Part shown: positions 1 through 8,400 of the stretch, piece by piece | How positions within the stretch are numbered: the first letter of the stretch is position 1 | Layout: every line of letters begins with the position of its first letter | NCBI GenBank assembly: GCA_964402115.1 | Contig: CAYOBW010000094.1 | Span: 1 to 24,352, forward strand | Source: CAYOBW01 sp964402115 | Lineage (GTDB): Bacteria > Verrucomicrobiota > Kiritimatiellia > UBA8416 > CAYOBW01 | Reading direction: 5' to 3' | Length of the DNA stretch: 24,352 bases | Notes under the pieces: generated by a model | Databases searched by the model: none | What the model was told of the DNA's origin: nothing | Seen by the model: the letters and a program-made list of their open reading frames with translations, nothing else | Program-made: the position numbers and the translations under genes

Positions 1-93
1 AGGGTCCACCGGCCTGGAGACGGCGGTCCCCCGCCGTTATGCCACGCCGGGGAGAGAAGGGGGACGGTGGTGTGGAAGCCGGAACGCCAAAGC
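1..93 (+). repeat. Direct repeat copy 1 (containing a REP-like hairpin)
   Basis: This stretch is repeated at 253-345 with 91 of 93 bases identical and no gaps, so the two copies are 252 bp apart. It contains a hairpin unit at 15-39 in which ACGGCGG (20-26) pairs with CCGCCGT (31-37) around a 4-base loop. The copy begins at the window edge and may extend further left. The open frames through it repeat the same residues in both copies and show no recognisable protein, so I treat it as non-coding. Confidence 0.9.
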
Positions 94-106
94 TCCGGGA
101 GAGGCA

Positions 107-130
107 TAACGGCGGAGACCGCCGTCTCCA
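107..130 (-). repeat. REP-like hairpin unit, inverted copy
   Basis: This is the reverse-complement form of the unit at 15-39 and 267-291. It keeps the 7-bp stem ACGGCGG/CCGCCGT but has a different loop (AGA). It lies between the two long direct repeats, giving a forward-inverted-forward arrangement. The same family recurs about 15 kb away at 15644-15714. Confidence 0.85.
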
Positions 131-252
131 GGCCGAAGGTCGTGCCTGCGACCTGGTCCGCTGGCGGAGACATCCACGGGCTGGCGCCCGCGGCTACCGG
201 CTGAAACCGCTGGCGTCAAGACGCCCCTTGCGGCGCGGGCAGCGGCGGCATC
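131..252. other. Gene-free spacer rich in short hairpins
   Basis: This is the unique sequence between the two 93-bp repeats. It contains a perfect GGCGTC-AA-GACGCC hairpin at 212-225 and other GC-rich dyads. No ribosome binding site, recognisable protein or RNA gene was seen here. Confidence 0.5.
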
Positions 253-345
253 AGGGTCCACCGGCCTGGAGACGGCGGTCCCCCGCCGTTATGCCACGCC
301 GGGGAGAAAAGGGGGACGGTGGTGTGGACGCCGGAACGCCAAAGC
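253..345 (+). repeat. Direct repeat copy 2 (containing a REP-like hairpin)
   Basis: This is the second copy of the repeat at 1-93, with two mismatches. It contains the hairpin unit at 267-291. Its right edge runs into a perfect 7-bp hairpin, GGAACGC-CAAA-GCGTTCC, at 333-350, exactly where similarity to copy 1 stops. Confidence 0.9.
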
Positions 346-401
346 GTTCCGCTCCGCGGGGCTGGCGGGGGAAGGACGGCGCCGGAGCACCGTCCGGGGA
401 A

Positions 402-472
402 GGGTGCACAGAACTCAGAAGTCAGAATTCAGGAAACAAACCCCTGACTCCTGACTCCTGAATTCTGCACCC
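402..472. repeat. Nested inverted repeat with EcoRI-site core
   Basis: CAGAATTCAGG at 423-433 is perfectly inverted as CCTGAATTCTG at 457-467. Outside it GGGTGCA (402-408) pairs with TGCACCC (466-472). The right half has a tandem CTGACTC reiteration. The 17-mer CTGACTCCTGAATTCTG at 451-467 occurs again, exactly, at 3952-3968. The element ends three bases before the most upstream start codon of the following gene, so it probably lies in that gene's promoter or leader region. From memory, similar low-complexity GAATTC/CTGACTC elements recur between genes in PVC genomes. Confidence 0.75.
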
Positions 473-474
473 TC

Positions 475-3315
475 TTGCGTTCCCTGGCCGCTTTTGCCAC
501 GATCCTCGCCGTGAAAGCCTCCGCCTGCGCCTTGTGTACCGCGATCTGCCTTGCCGCCTCCTTGTCATTCGCTACGCCGCCAGGGCAGTATCGGCTGCTG
601 CTGCGGCCCGGGCAGGTGACGGCTTCGCCGGCGGGAGCGGATTTCACAGGGTTGGTGGACGAGCAGCAGGAGGTGGGCGACCCGCCGGCGGGCGAGGCGG
701 TGACGGGCTGGAAGGCGCCGGCCCGGCATGGCGAGACTGCGCCGCTCCAGGCGACGGTGGACCTCGGCCAGGAGACCGCGCTGGCGACGCTGTGGATCTA
801 CGACCTGAACAACACCGGCGACGTGACGATTCACGCGGGCCGGCCCGGCGCGTGGCAGGCGGTGGGGACGTATGACTGCAAGCGCTACAAGAGCTGGGCC
901 GCTGTGCCGCTCGGAGTTGTCACCCGCTACCTGATGCTGGAGCTGAAGTCGCCGGGCGCGAACATGGGCGAGATCGCGCTCGACGCCTATTCCGCGCGCG
1001 GTTGGGAGGCCGTCCAGCGCGCGCAGACCGAGGCCGCGCGCCAGGAGGCGGAGCGCCAGGCTGCGCTCAAGCTCGCGCGCGAGGAGGCGCTCAAGCGGCC
1101 GCTGGTCGAACTGGCGCCGTACGGCACGCTCTCGCTGGTGGACGAGGTGGACGGCGGGGCGGCGGAGCCGGGGCACACGCTGCGCTGCGACCCGGCGGGC
1201 GCCGCGCGCATCGAGACGATTCTCGGCAAACCCTGCCGCGTGCTGGCGCCCACGCCGAACGAGTGCGCCTACCTGTGCTTCCGCCTCGGTGGCCGCAAGC
1301 TCCTGCGCCCGGGCGGGGTCTATGTCCTGGCCGTGGAGTATCCCGAGGACGCGCCGCGAAGCATGGTGGTGATCAACACGGGCAGCGAGACCTCGCGCGG
1401 CTTCCACACGGGGCCGACCCTCGGCGACGCTATGCACCCGAAGTACGTGGACAACCAGGTGGAGTCGCTGAACACGCCGCTCACCGGCCAGTGGGAGACG
1501 TGGACGATGCTCTTCCGGCTGCACGACCGCTTCCCGGAGAAGGGCCTCGTGCGGGGCTCCGACCGGCCGCGCACCCTGACGCCGGAGGACGGCTTCGACG
1601 TGACGGTCGCGCAGTTCTCGGACTGGAACATCCCGCTGTCGAAGGGCGCGGCCGTGGGGCGCATCCGGCTCTACGAGGTGGTGGACCCCGACAAGCTGGC
1701 GCTGACGATCCACTTCCCGCCCGACGGCCTGCCGCGCCGCCGCCTTTTCTGGCGCGAGGAGATGGCGGACGGCGTGATCGGCGGCAAGAAGCCCGAGGAT
1801 CGCGGCGTGGACAATCCGCTCGACTGGTATCGCTACAAGGCCGAGCTGATGCGCTTCCTGGGCATGAACACGTACGCGAAGGACCTGCTCGAGTTCGGCG
1901 CCTGCCAGCACTGGGATTCCACGGCGTACGGCGGCAACAAGTGGGTCTACTTCAACGGCGAGCTGAAGGACGTGTGGCAGCAGATCGTGGCGCTGATGGG
2001 CCGCTACGGGTTCGACGTGCTGCCGTACTACGAGTACAGCGGCAGCAAGGGGCAGGAGGGGCTCGGCAACCAGCGCCGCGCCCAGCCGCTCAAGGGCGAG
2101 GGCGCCTACACGCACATCGGCTGGATCGAGTCCGCCAACGCGGACATCACGGACCCCGACACGCTCGCGGACTTCCGGAAAATGCTGGACCTGACGGTGG
2201 TGAACCTGCAGGACAAGGCGCACTTTGCGGGCATTTGGATCCGGCCGCGCTCGCAACTGCCCGTCGGGTTCGGCCCCGCCACGCTCAAACGCTTCGCCGC
2301 CGAGGCGCACAACGGCGCGGGCGTGACGCGCGCACAGCTGACGACGGACCCGGCGCTCTACGCCCGCTACATCGCCTGGTGGAACGGCAAGCGGCGCGAC
2401 TTCCTCACGGCGCTGCGCGACTACCTGCGCGGCAAAGGGGTCAAGGACGCCTGCGTGCTCTTCACGGGCTGTGCGAGCGAACCGGGGAAGGGCTTCGGCG
2501 ATTTCGAGCCGCGCTTCTTCACCGACGAGCCCGCCACATGGCAGCCGATCCTGGCGGAGGAGACGCACAAGCCGCCGCAGGAGCGGAAGTGGCAGGTCTA
2601 CACCCCGGCGCAAATCGCCGGGCAGGATCTCTACCTCAAGGCCCTGCTGGCGCCCGGCGCGAACTGGGGCGGCTGGGAGATCCACCACGCCAATCCCGCC
2701 GACGACCCCGCGACATACAAGGCGGTCGAGGGGGTGCTGCTCTCGCACGCCTTCAATCGGCTCTACACGGTGAGCGCGCCCCGGACCCTGGACCTCTACC
2801 GGGCGCCGGCCGGGTTGGCGCTCGTGCGGCACTACGCGCTCAACGAGAACATGCTGTTCGACGCGAACGACAAGGAGAAGCTCGGGTACTTCGTGGCGGA
2901 CATCGAGCGGGCGGGGCCGTTCTGCATGCAGGCCGAGGCGGTGGCGATGGCCAATGGCGATCCGACGCTGATCGGCTACCTGGTCGGCAGCAGCTTCGCG
3001 CGCGGCTTCCCGCTGTACGTCCGCGATTTCAACGCGAACTTCCTGGCGTTGCCCGCGTTGCCCAGCACGCGCGTCGAGGGCGCCGCCAGCGATCCGGCGG
3101 TGGTGGTGCGGACGATCGCCGCCGGCCGCAGCGGCACGTACGTGTCCGTCGTGAACACGGCGTGGACCGAACGGCGGCAGGTGCGGGTGAAGCTGCCGGG
3201 CAAGGGCGCGGTGACCGCGCCGGCGACGGGGATGGCGCTCGCGCGCAGCGGCGACGGCGTGATGCTCGACCTGCGACCGTGCCAGCTGCTCGCGCTGCAC
3301 ATGGCCGCCCCGTGA
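475..3315 (+). CDS. Large secreted protein, putative glycoside-hydrolase-like TIM barrel, family unknown
   Basis: The product is about 946 residues with a hydrophobic N-terminus ending near residue 33 that looks like a Sec signal peptide. Start choice is uncertain: TTG at 475 is the longest option, GTG at 511 also leaves a signal-like N-terminus, and neither has a clear Shine-Dalgarno. Residues about 45-172 resemble a discoidin-like beta domain (a VDLGQ strand and a hydrophobic strand near residue 152). Residues 176-208 are a charged Ala/Glu/Arg helix of coiled-coil type. Residues 212-415 look like a second beta domain. Residues 424-790 have the alternating strand/helix pattern and aromatic motifs (WYRYKAELMRFLGMN, FDVLPYYEYSG, HFAGIWIRP) expected of a hydrolase barrel. 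The C-terminus looks like a beta sandwich. I do not recognise a CAZy family, so polysaccharide hydrolysis is inference from architecture and neighbouring GH genes. The coding status is secure. Confidence 0.85.
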   Translation: MRSLAAFATILAVKASACALCTAICLAASLSFATPPGQYRLLLRPGQVTASPAGADFTGLVDEQQEVGDPPAGEAVTGWKAPARHGETAPLQATVDLGQETALATLWIYDLNNTGDVTIHAGRPGAWQAVGTYDCKRYKSWAAVPLGVVTRYLMLELKSPGANMGEIALDAYSARGWEAVQRAQTEAARQEAERQAALKLAREEALKRPLVELAPYGTLSLVDEVDGGAAEPGHTLRCDPAGAARIETILGKPCRVLAPTPNECAYLCFRLGGRKLLRPGGVYVLAVEYPEDAPRSMVVINTGSETSRGFHTGPTLGDAMHPKYVDNQVESLNTPLTGQWETWTMLFRLHDRFPEKGLVRGSDRPRTLTPEDGFDVTVAQFSDWNIPLSKGAAVGRIRLYEVVDPDKLALTIHFPPDGLPRRRLFWREEMADGVIGGKKPEDRGVDNPLDWYRYKAELMRFLGMNTYAKDLLEFGACQHWDSTAYGGNKWVYFNGELKDVWQQIVALMGRYGFDVLPYYEYSGSKGQEGLGNQRRAQPLKGEGAYTHIGWIESANADITDPDTLADFRKMLDLTVVNLQDKAHFAGIWIRPRSQLPVGFGPATLKRFAAEAHNGAGVTRAQLTTDPALYARYIAWWNGKRRDFLTALRDYLRGKGVKDACVLFTGCASEPGKGFGDFEPRFFTDEPATWQPILAEETHKPPQERKWQVYTPAQIAGQDLYLKALLAPGANWGGWEIHHANPADDPATYKAVEGVLLSHAFNRLYTVSAPRTLDLYRAPAGLALVRHYALNENMLFDANDKEKLGYFVADIERAGPFCMQAEAVAMANGDPTLIGYLVGSSFARGFPLYVRDFNANFLALPALPSTRVEGAASDPAVVVRTIAAGRSGTYVSVVNTAWTERRQVRVKLPGKGAVTAPATGMALARSGDGVMLDLRPCQLLALHMAAP

Positions 3316-3339
3316 AGGAGTCACCAGGCTGCTTCACGG
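3310..3339. terminator. Inverted repeat between convergent gene ends
   Basis: CCGTGAAG (3310-3317) and CTTCACGG (3332-3339) form a perfect 8-bp stem with a 14-base loop. The stop codons of the upstream plus-strand gene and of the minus-strand antitoxin remnant sit in mirror positions inside the two arms. There is no T-run on either side, so a bidirectional terminator role is only inferred from position. Confidence 0.4.
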
Positions 3340-3618
3340 CCGGAGCAAGCGGCGATGGTCGCGGCGTCCATGGAGGACGCGCAGAACGTGAACGCTCTCT
3401 CCCTCCAGAAGGGCGAGCACTTCCCTCCATGGTCGTCCTGCTTCCGGATTACGGCCGTAGGCGTCCAGCGCCTCGTCAAGCAGCGACTTCTCCTCGGCTG
3501 AGGGCTCGCCTGCTTGCAGCACGTCCCACTCTTCGATATCCCACAGTCTATCCAGGATTTCGCGGCGATCGTGCGCCGTAAGATGGGGCAGCTCCTGAAG
3601 TATCTCAGTCTTACTCAT
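3334..3618 (-). pseudogene. Unstab_antitox-family antitoxin fused in frame to a ParE/RelE toxin C-terminus
   Basis: The 94-residue product starts with a full addiction-module antitoxin of the TIGR02574/PF09720 type. Its signature is MSKTEIL followed by HDRREILDRLWD, AEEKSLLDEALDAY and the C-terminal NPEAGRPWREVLAL. Such antitoxins normally end a few residues later and are followed by a separate RelE/ParE toxin gene. Here the frame continues from about residue 71 into EGESVHVLRVLHGRRDHRRLL. That string matches the family pattern of the last strand of ParE/RelE toxins, where VLRVLHGRRD is the usual ending. The simplest reading is a deletion that removed the antitoxin stop and most of the toxin. 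The antitoxin moiety could still fold; the toxin cannot be functional. The start ATG (complement of 3616-3618) follows a weak GGTAGGT. Confidence 0.75.
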
Positions 3619-3710
3619 AGACCTACCGTACGCCAATCTCCCGTCTGCGTAAATCTGCCTCCGGGATCCTTCCAATGGCCGGACGGGGGGGCGCGGCAGA
3701 AGCCGAACGT

Positions 3711-3923
3711 TCAGGGGGCGATGCAGTCCTGCGTGACCAAGGCCTGCGGTGTGGGAAAGCCGGGAGGGATGCCGGGGGATGTGACGGGGGCGCCGCGCTC
3801 GCTCCGGGCAGCGACGGCTTGGTTGAGAGATAGAAGATGGGCTAGCAGGTTGCTCGGCACACCGAAACCGTAGGCCGCCAGCACCGCCGCGTCGGGCGCT
3901 GCATGCGCGGCCTTGAGTGGGTT
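3711..3923 (-). pseudogene. C-terminal remnant of a probable SAM-dependent DNA methyltransferase
   Basis: The minus-strand frame reads DAAVLAAYGF, NLLAHLLSLNQAVAAR and LVTQDCI before a stop at 3711-3713. I recall this pattern as the conserved tail of large class I DNA methyltransferase/restriction proteins common in planctomycete-like genomes (leucine-rich helix, PGIPP turn, LVTxDCI end). Upstream in the same frame the similarity ends close to the EcoRI-site repeat at 3952-3968, and no methyltransferase catalytic motif is present. I read it as the last 70 or so residues of a gene truncated by deletion. The identity is from memory of the family and should be treated as tentative. Confidence 0.5.
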
Positions 3924-3951
3924 TGCGCCAGGAAGCTCCATCGTCCGGATG

Positions 3952-3968
3952 CTGACTCCTGAATTCTG
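3952..3968 (+). repeat. Second copy of the EcoRI-site repeat 17-mer
   Basis: CTGACTCCTGAATTCTG here is an exact copy of 451-467. It lies in the 450-bp stretch without an intact gene between the antitoxin remnant and the BNR_4 gene, next to the truncation point of the methyltransferase remnant. It is followed by a partial reiteration, GATTCTC. Confidence 0.7.
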
Positions 3969-4032
3969 GATTCTCGGTACGCTGCAACGAAGTGAAATCG
4001 CACCCCAGGAGCGCTGTCCTGCGCGTTCCGGG

Positions 4033-4062
4033 TTGACCTGGCACGGGGTGTCCCCGTACAAG
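4033..4062 (+). promoter_or_regulatory. Candidate promoter with palindrome in the spacer, upstream of BNR_4 gene
   Basis: TTGACC (4033-4038) is followed after 18 bp by TACAAG (4057-4062), matching the sigma-70 consensus at 5/6 and 4/6. A perfect dyad, ACGGGG-TGT-CCCCGT (4043-4057), fills the spacer and could be an operator. The start ATG lies only six bases after the -10, so either the mRNA is nearly leaderless or the true start site is elsewhere. In the latter case AAGGG at 4060-4064 would serve as ribosome binding site. Confidence 0.35.
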
Positions 4063-4068
4063 GGTTGC

Positions 4069-5442
4069 ATGCGGAATTACCGGATCTGGGCAAGGGGAGG
4101 GGCGGGGCTGCTGGCGGCGGCGCTCGCCGGCGGCGCGGCGGAAACGAACCGGACGGCGCAAGCGGCGGCGGACGTGGTTCCCCTCGAAACCGTTTGGGCG
4201 GCGCACCCGGTCGGGTTCTGCCTGCTGACGAGTCCGCCGCACCAGTTCGTCGCCTACTACGACGCGCAGCGGCGGATGACCGTCGCCCAGCGCCGGCTTG
4301 ACGAGACGGTATGGCATTTCGCGAAACTGGACTCGACGCTCGGCTGGGATTCGCATAACAGCGTCACCATGGCGCTGGACCGCGCCGGCCGGCTGCACGT
4401 GGCCGGCAACATGCACTGTGTCCCCCTGGTCTACTACCGCGGCGCAACGCCTTACGACGCCGCGTCGCTGCAGCGCATGCCCGGCATGGTCGGCGACCGC
4501 GAGGCGCGCGCGACCTATCCCGTCTTCCTGCGCGACAAGGGCGGCCGGCTGGTCTTCCGCTACCGCGACGGCTCCAGCGGGCGCGGCGACGATCTCTACA
4601 ACGTCTACGACGAGGAAGCGGGCGCGTGGCGCCGGCTGCTCGATAGCCCTCTGTTGAGCGGCGGCGGGAAGATGAACGCCTACGCCCTCAAGCCCCTGCT
4701 CGGCCCGGACGGGCGTTTTCACATTGCGTGGGTCTGGCGCGACACGCCCGACTGCGCGAGCAATCACGACCTGAGCTATGCGCGCAGCGACGATCTCGTC
4801 CGGTGGACCGACTCCTTCGGCAAGGCGCTGGCGCTGCCAATTACGCTCGAGACGGGCGAGATCGTCGACCCCGTCCCGCCGCGTGGCGGCTTGCTCAACT
4901 GCAACCGCGAACTGGGCTTCGACAACGCCGGACGGCCGGTGCTGACGTACCATAAGTACGACGCCGCGGGCGATCTCCAGGCCTATGCCGCCCGGCGTGA
5001 GGCGAACGGCTGGGTGATCGTGCAGGTCAGCGACTGGACCGGCTACCGGTGGGAATTCGGCGGCGGCGGCACCATCGTCGCCGAGGTCGGTATCGGCGCC
5101 GTCGAACCGATTGGCCAGGGCCGTCTCGCGCTGGCTTACCGCTATGGCCGCGGCGCGGGTACGTGGGTGCTCGACGAGGCGACGCTGAAGCCCCTCCCCG
5201 GTGCGAAGCATCCACCGAGGGGCCCGGGGCTGCCGCACGCGCTGGCGAAGGTCGAGTCCGCCTTTCCGGGGATGCTGAAACGGTCCGCCGGCGATTCCGG
5301 CGAGCCGCCGCCGGGCGTGCGCTATCTGCTCGTATGGGAAACGCTCGACGCCAATCGCGACCAGCCCCGTCCGCCGCCGCTGCCGGAGCCCTCGCTGCTG
5401 CGCGTGGTGCGGATCGTGGCCGCCGGGCGGAGGGAGACGTGA
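4069..5442 (+). CDS. Secreted BNR_4 repeat beta-propeller protein
   Basis: The 457-residue product has a signal peptide (MRNYRIW then an Ala/Gly/Leu stretch to about residue 24). The body matches the BNR_4 family (PF15892). The family hallmarks are visible in order: WDSHNSVTMALDRAGRLHVAGNMH (about 93-116), TYPVF, FRYRDGSSGRGDD (163-175), MNAY, a GPDGRFHIAWVWRDTP stretch (212-227) and NHDLSYARS (232-240). BNR_4 proteins are seven-bladed propellers, and some relatives are polysaccharide lyases (PL24/PL25 ulvan lyases) that use two histidines about 20 residues apart. Here H96 and H116 have that spacing, but I cannot confirm the remaining catalytic residues. A role in polysaccharide binding or cleavage is therefore inference. 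ATG 4069 was chosen because it gives a clean signal peptide and has AAGGG upstream. The stop overlaps the next start (GTGA), which implies translational coupling. Confidence 0.85.
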   Translation: MRNYRIWARGGAGLLAAALAGGAAETNRTAQAAADVVPLETVWAAHPVGFCLLTSPPHQFVAYYDAQRRMTVAQRRLDETVWHFAKLDSTLGWDSHNSVTMALDRAGRLHVAGNMHCVPLVYYRGATPYDAASLQRMPGMVGDREARATYPVFLRDKGGRLVFRYRDGSSGRGDDLYNVYDEEAGAWRRLLDSPLLSGGGKMNAYALKPLLGPDGRFHIAWVWRDTPDCASNHDLSYARSDDLVRWTDSFGKALALPITLETGEIVDPVPPRGGLLNCNRELGFDNAGRPVLTYHKYDAAGDLQAYAARREANGWVIVQVSDWTGYRWEFGGGGTIVAEVGIGAVEPIGQGRLALAYRYGRGAGTWVLDEATLKPLPGAKHPPRGPGLPHALAKVESAFPGMLKRSAGDSGEPPPGVRYLLVWETLDANRDQPRPPPLPEPSLLRVVRIVAAGRRET

Positions 5443-8400
5443 GAAGCACGGCGATGGCCCGCGGCGTGTCGCCGGGGGCGGAGGCGGACGGGGGACGCCT
5501 GCAGGCGCATACATCGCGCGCGCACCGCTACGGCTTGCTGGCGTTGCTGACGCTGGCAGCGGGCCTGCGGCTCTTCCACGCCGCGGTCTTTCACTTGCGC
5601 CTCGAACCCCAGCACGGCACCAATCAGGCCGCTGACCAGGGCATCCATGCCCTGATGGCCATGCACATGGCCGGCGGGCGGGAGTGGCCGGTCTTCTTCT
5701 ACGGACAGTGCTACATGGGGAGCCTCGAGCCGCTGGTCAGCGCCCTGTTCTACAAGGTGCTGGGCCATTCGATGTTCGCCGTGTGTCTTGGTCCCGTTGT
5801 GTTCAGCCTGGCGGCGCTGTGCTTCATCTACCGGTGGGGCTGCGACGCGGCCGGCCGGCGGGCGGGCCTGGTCGCGCTCGCACTGTGCGTCATCGGCCCC
5901 GAGCCGCTCTTCTGGTTTGCCGTGGCGCCGCGGGGAGGGTACATGGCCACGCTATGCCTGTGCGCCTGGCTCCTCTGGCTGGCCGCCCGGCTGGCCGACC
6001 GTCTCGCGGCCGGGGAACCGGTTCGCGCGCGCGCCTTCGGCCTGCTGGGCGTCGTGGCCGGGCTGGCCTGGTGGACCAACCAATTGAGCGCCGGCGCTTT
6101 GCTGGCCGCGGCGCTCGTGCTGCTTTCCGGCTGGCGGGGGCGCCCGCCCGTGGCGGCGGTTTGCGCCGGGCTGGCGGGCTTTGCGGCCGGCAGCGCGCCC
6201 TGGTGGGCTTGGAATGCCCGGCACGCGTGGCTGACCTTCAGCTTCGCCGGCACGTTCGAGGGGGCGGCTCTGCCGCAGGGGCTCCGCTACCTGGCGAACT
6301 ACCTGGCCCAGTTCATCGACGGGGCGCCCGGCTGGGAGGGGGCGGCCGTGTTGCGGGTGGTTGTCGGGGGGTGCGCCCTGGCGGCGGGCGCGGTGGCCTG
6401 GCGCCGGGCGCGCGGCGGACCCCGCCGCTACGCCTGCCTGGCCGCGCTGCTCTTCGTCGCCGTGCACGGCGCGCTCTTCGCCGGCTCCCGGACTTCGCAG
6501 GGCTGGGGCGGCGCCCGCTTCCTGATCCCGATCGTGCCCGCGCTGGCCGTTCTGCTCGCGGCCGGACTCGCCGCCGCCGGGCGGCGGTGGCACCCCGCCC
6601 TCGCCTGGCTGGGCGTTGCCCTGCTGGTGGGGGGACAGCTCGGCAGCGTCCGACGTCTGTTTGCCGAGAGCGGTGAGGACCGCACCGGGTGGCGCGCCGT
6701 GCCGGGCCTGACCCGCTTCTGTCTGAGCAACGACGTGGACACCGTGTACGGACACTACGGCATGCATTGGGTCAATTTCGCTGCCCGCGAAGCCTTCTGC
6801 TACACGACCGGCGAGGACGACCGCTACGTGCCGTACGCGCGGCGCGCCGCCCTGTCGCGGCGCTGCGCCTACGAGCGGGGGTACCGGGGCATCGAAGGCT
6901 TCCTGGACGCGACCGCGGCGCGGTGGGAGGTGGGGCAGGGGGGTGCGTGCCCCGTGGTCTACCGCCTCCGGCATGCGCCGGCCAACCCGGCGCCGCTCAC
7001 CTCCCGTGCCACGGTGCACGTCACCGATGGCGACGACGCAGCGGCGGCGCGCATGCAGGACGAGGATCTCAACACGGCCTGGGAAGGCGAGGTGCCGGCC
7101 ACGAACGGGCGGCGGGTCGTCAGCCTGTCGCTGGCCGGGCCGACGCGCCTGTGCGGCCTGCGGCTGCTGAGCCTGCCGAATGCCTATCCGCTGCGCGCCG
7201 GCCTGTACGCCGGGACGGAGGGCCCGGAAACGAACGGCCTGCAGACGCTGGTGGCCGCGCAGGACACGACGCGCTTCTTCTGGTCGGGGCCGCAGCTCTG
7301 CTATGGCGGCCTTCAGTACGTGCAAGAGTGGCTGTTCGAGCCGCGGCTCGTGACCCGCCTGCTGCTCGCGATCGAGGGCACCGAACAGTCCGCCCGCGTG
7401 GCGATCAGCGAGTTGGAACTGCTCGCCCCCGCGCCTGAGCCCTGGCCGAGCGCCTGGTCGGAGGACCAGGTGCTCGCCCTGATCGCCACGACGGGCGTGA
7501 GGCGGGTCTATGCGCCGAGGTGGCTGGCGGAGTACGGCCATGTCCGTTGGGGCGCGGCTGTCACCACGCCGCTCGCTCCGTTCTGGACGCCGGATGGGGC
7601 GCCCGTCGATGTAAACTTGCAGCCGGGCATCCTGCCGCTGGAGGTCACCAACCACCTGGCGCTTATCGTGCCGCGCGCGGCCGCACCCCGCTCGTGGCGC
7701 TGCCTGACGCGGGAGGGGCTGACGCCGCAGCGGACCGCGCTGGGGCCCTTCGAGGTCTTCTGGTTCGACGACCGGAACTGGCAGAGCGATTTTCGCTTCT
7801 GCGGCAACCTGTTCTGGTCCGAGGCCGGCGTCGGGGCCGGCACCGAGGATCGCCATGCCCGGGCGCGAGCCCTGGCATTTCTCGCTCGCGCGGGCCGGTC
7901 CGGCGGCGCGTCCGTTCCGGGGGACGAGGTGGCCTGGCTGCGGCGGAGCGTGGCGGCGTACCCGAACTGCCAGCCTGCGTGGGAACGCCTGGCGGCTGTC
8001 CTGGCGCGCAGCGGCGATCGCGCCGGCAGCGAAGCGGCCCGGCGGACGCTGTGCGAGCAGACCGAGCCGGAGACTCCCTGCCGCTCCGTGTTCGCCGGCG
8101 GTTACGAGCTGCTGGGCTGTACGGTCCCGGCGGTGCCGCTTGCGGCAGGCGCGTCCGCGTCGCTGACCTGCTTCTGGCGTGTGCCTCCGCAGCGCGCCAC
8201 GACGCGGTACGCCGTGTTCGTCCACTTCCGCCGGGAGTCCCGGCAGTTCGAGGCGGACCATGTCCTGCTCGAGAACCTGCCTGCGCACACCCTGGCGGAG
8301 CGGCCCTTCCCGGAAGTGTTTCGGCAAACCGTGCAGGTCGGCGTGCCCGCGGGGGCCGAGCCGGGCGCGTACACGGTGCGGCTCGGCCTGGTGGACCGGG

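Noticed and set aside
1..350. CRISPR array
   Set aside because: Only two long repeats and one inverted short unit are present, with no regular spacers and no cas genes in the window.
39..461. A 140-residue open frame in the repeat region
   Set aside because: It merely translates the two DNA repeats, giving the same peptide twice, and has no homology I recognise or good ribosome binding site.
565..3324. A 919-residue minus-strand open frame and an 859-residue plus-strand frame over the first large gene
   Set aside because: Both are shadows created by third-position GC bias. Only the 475-3315 frame has a signal peptide and balanced composition.
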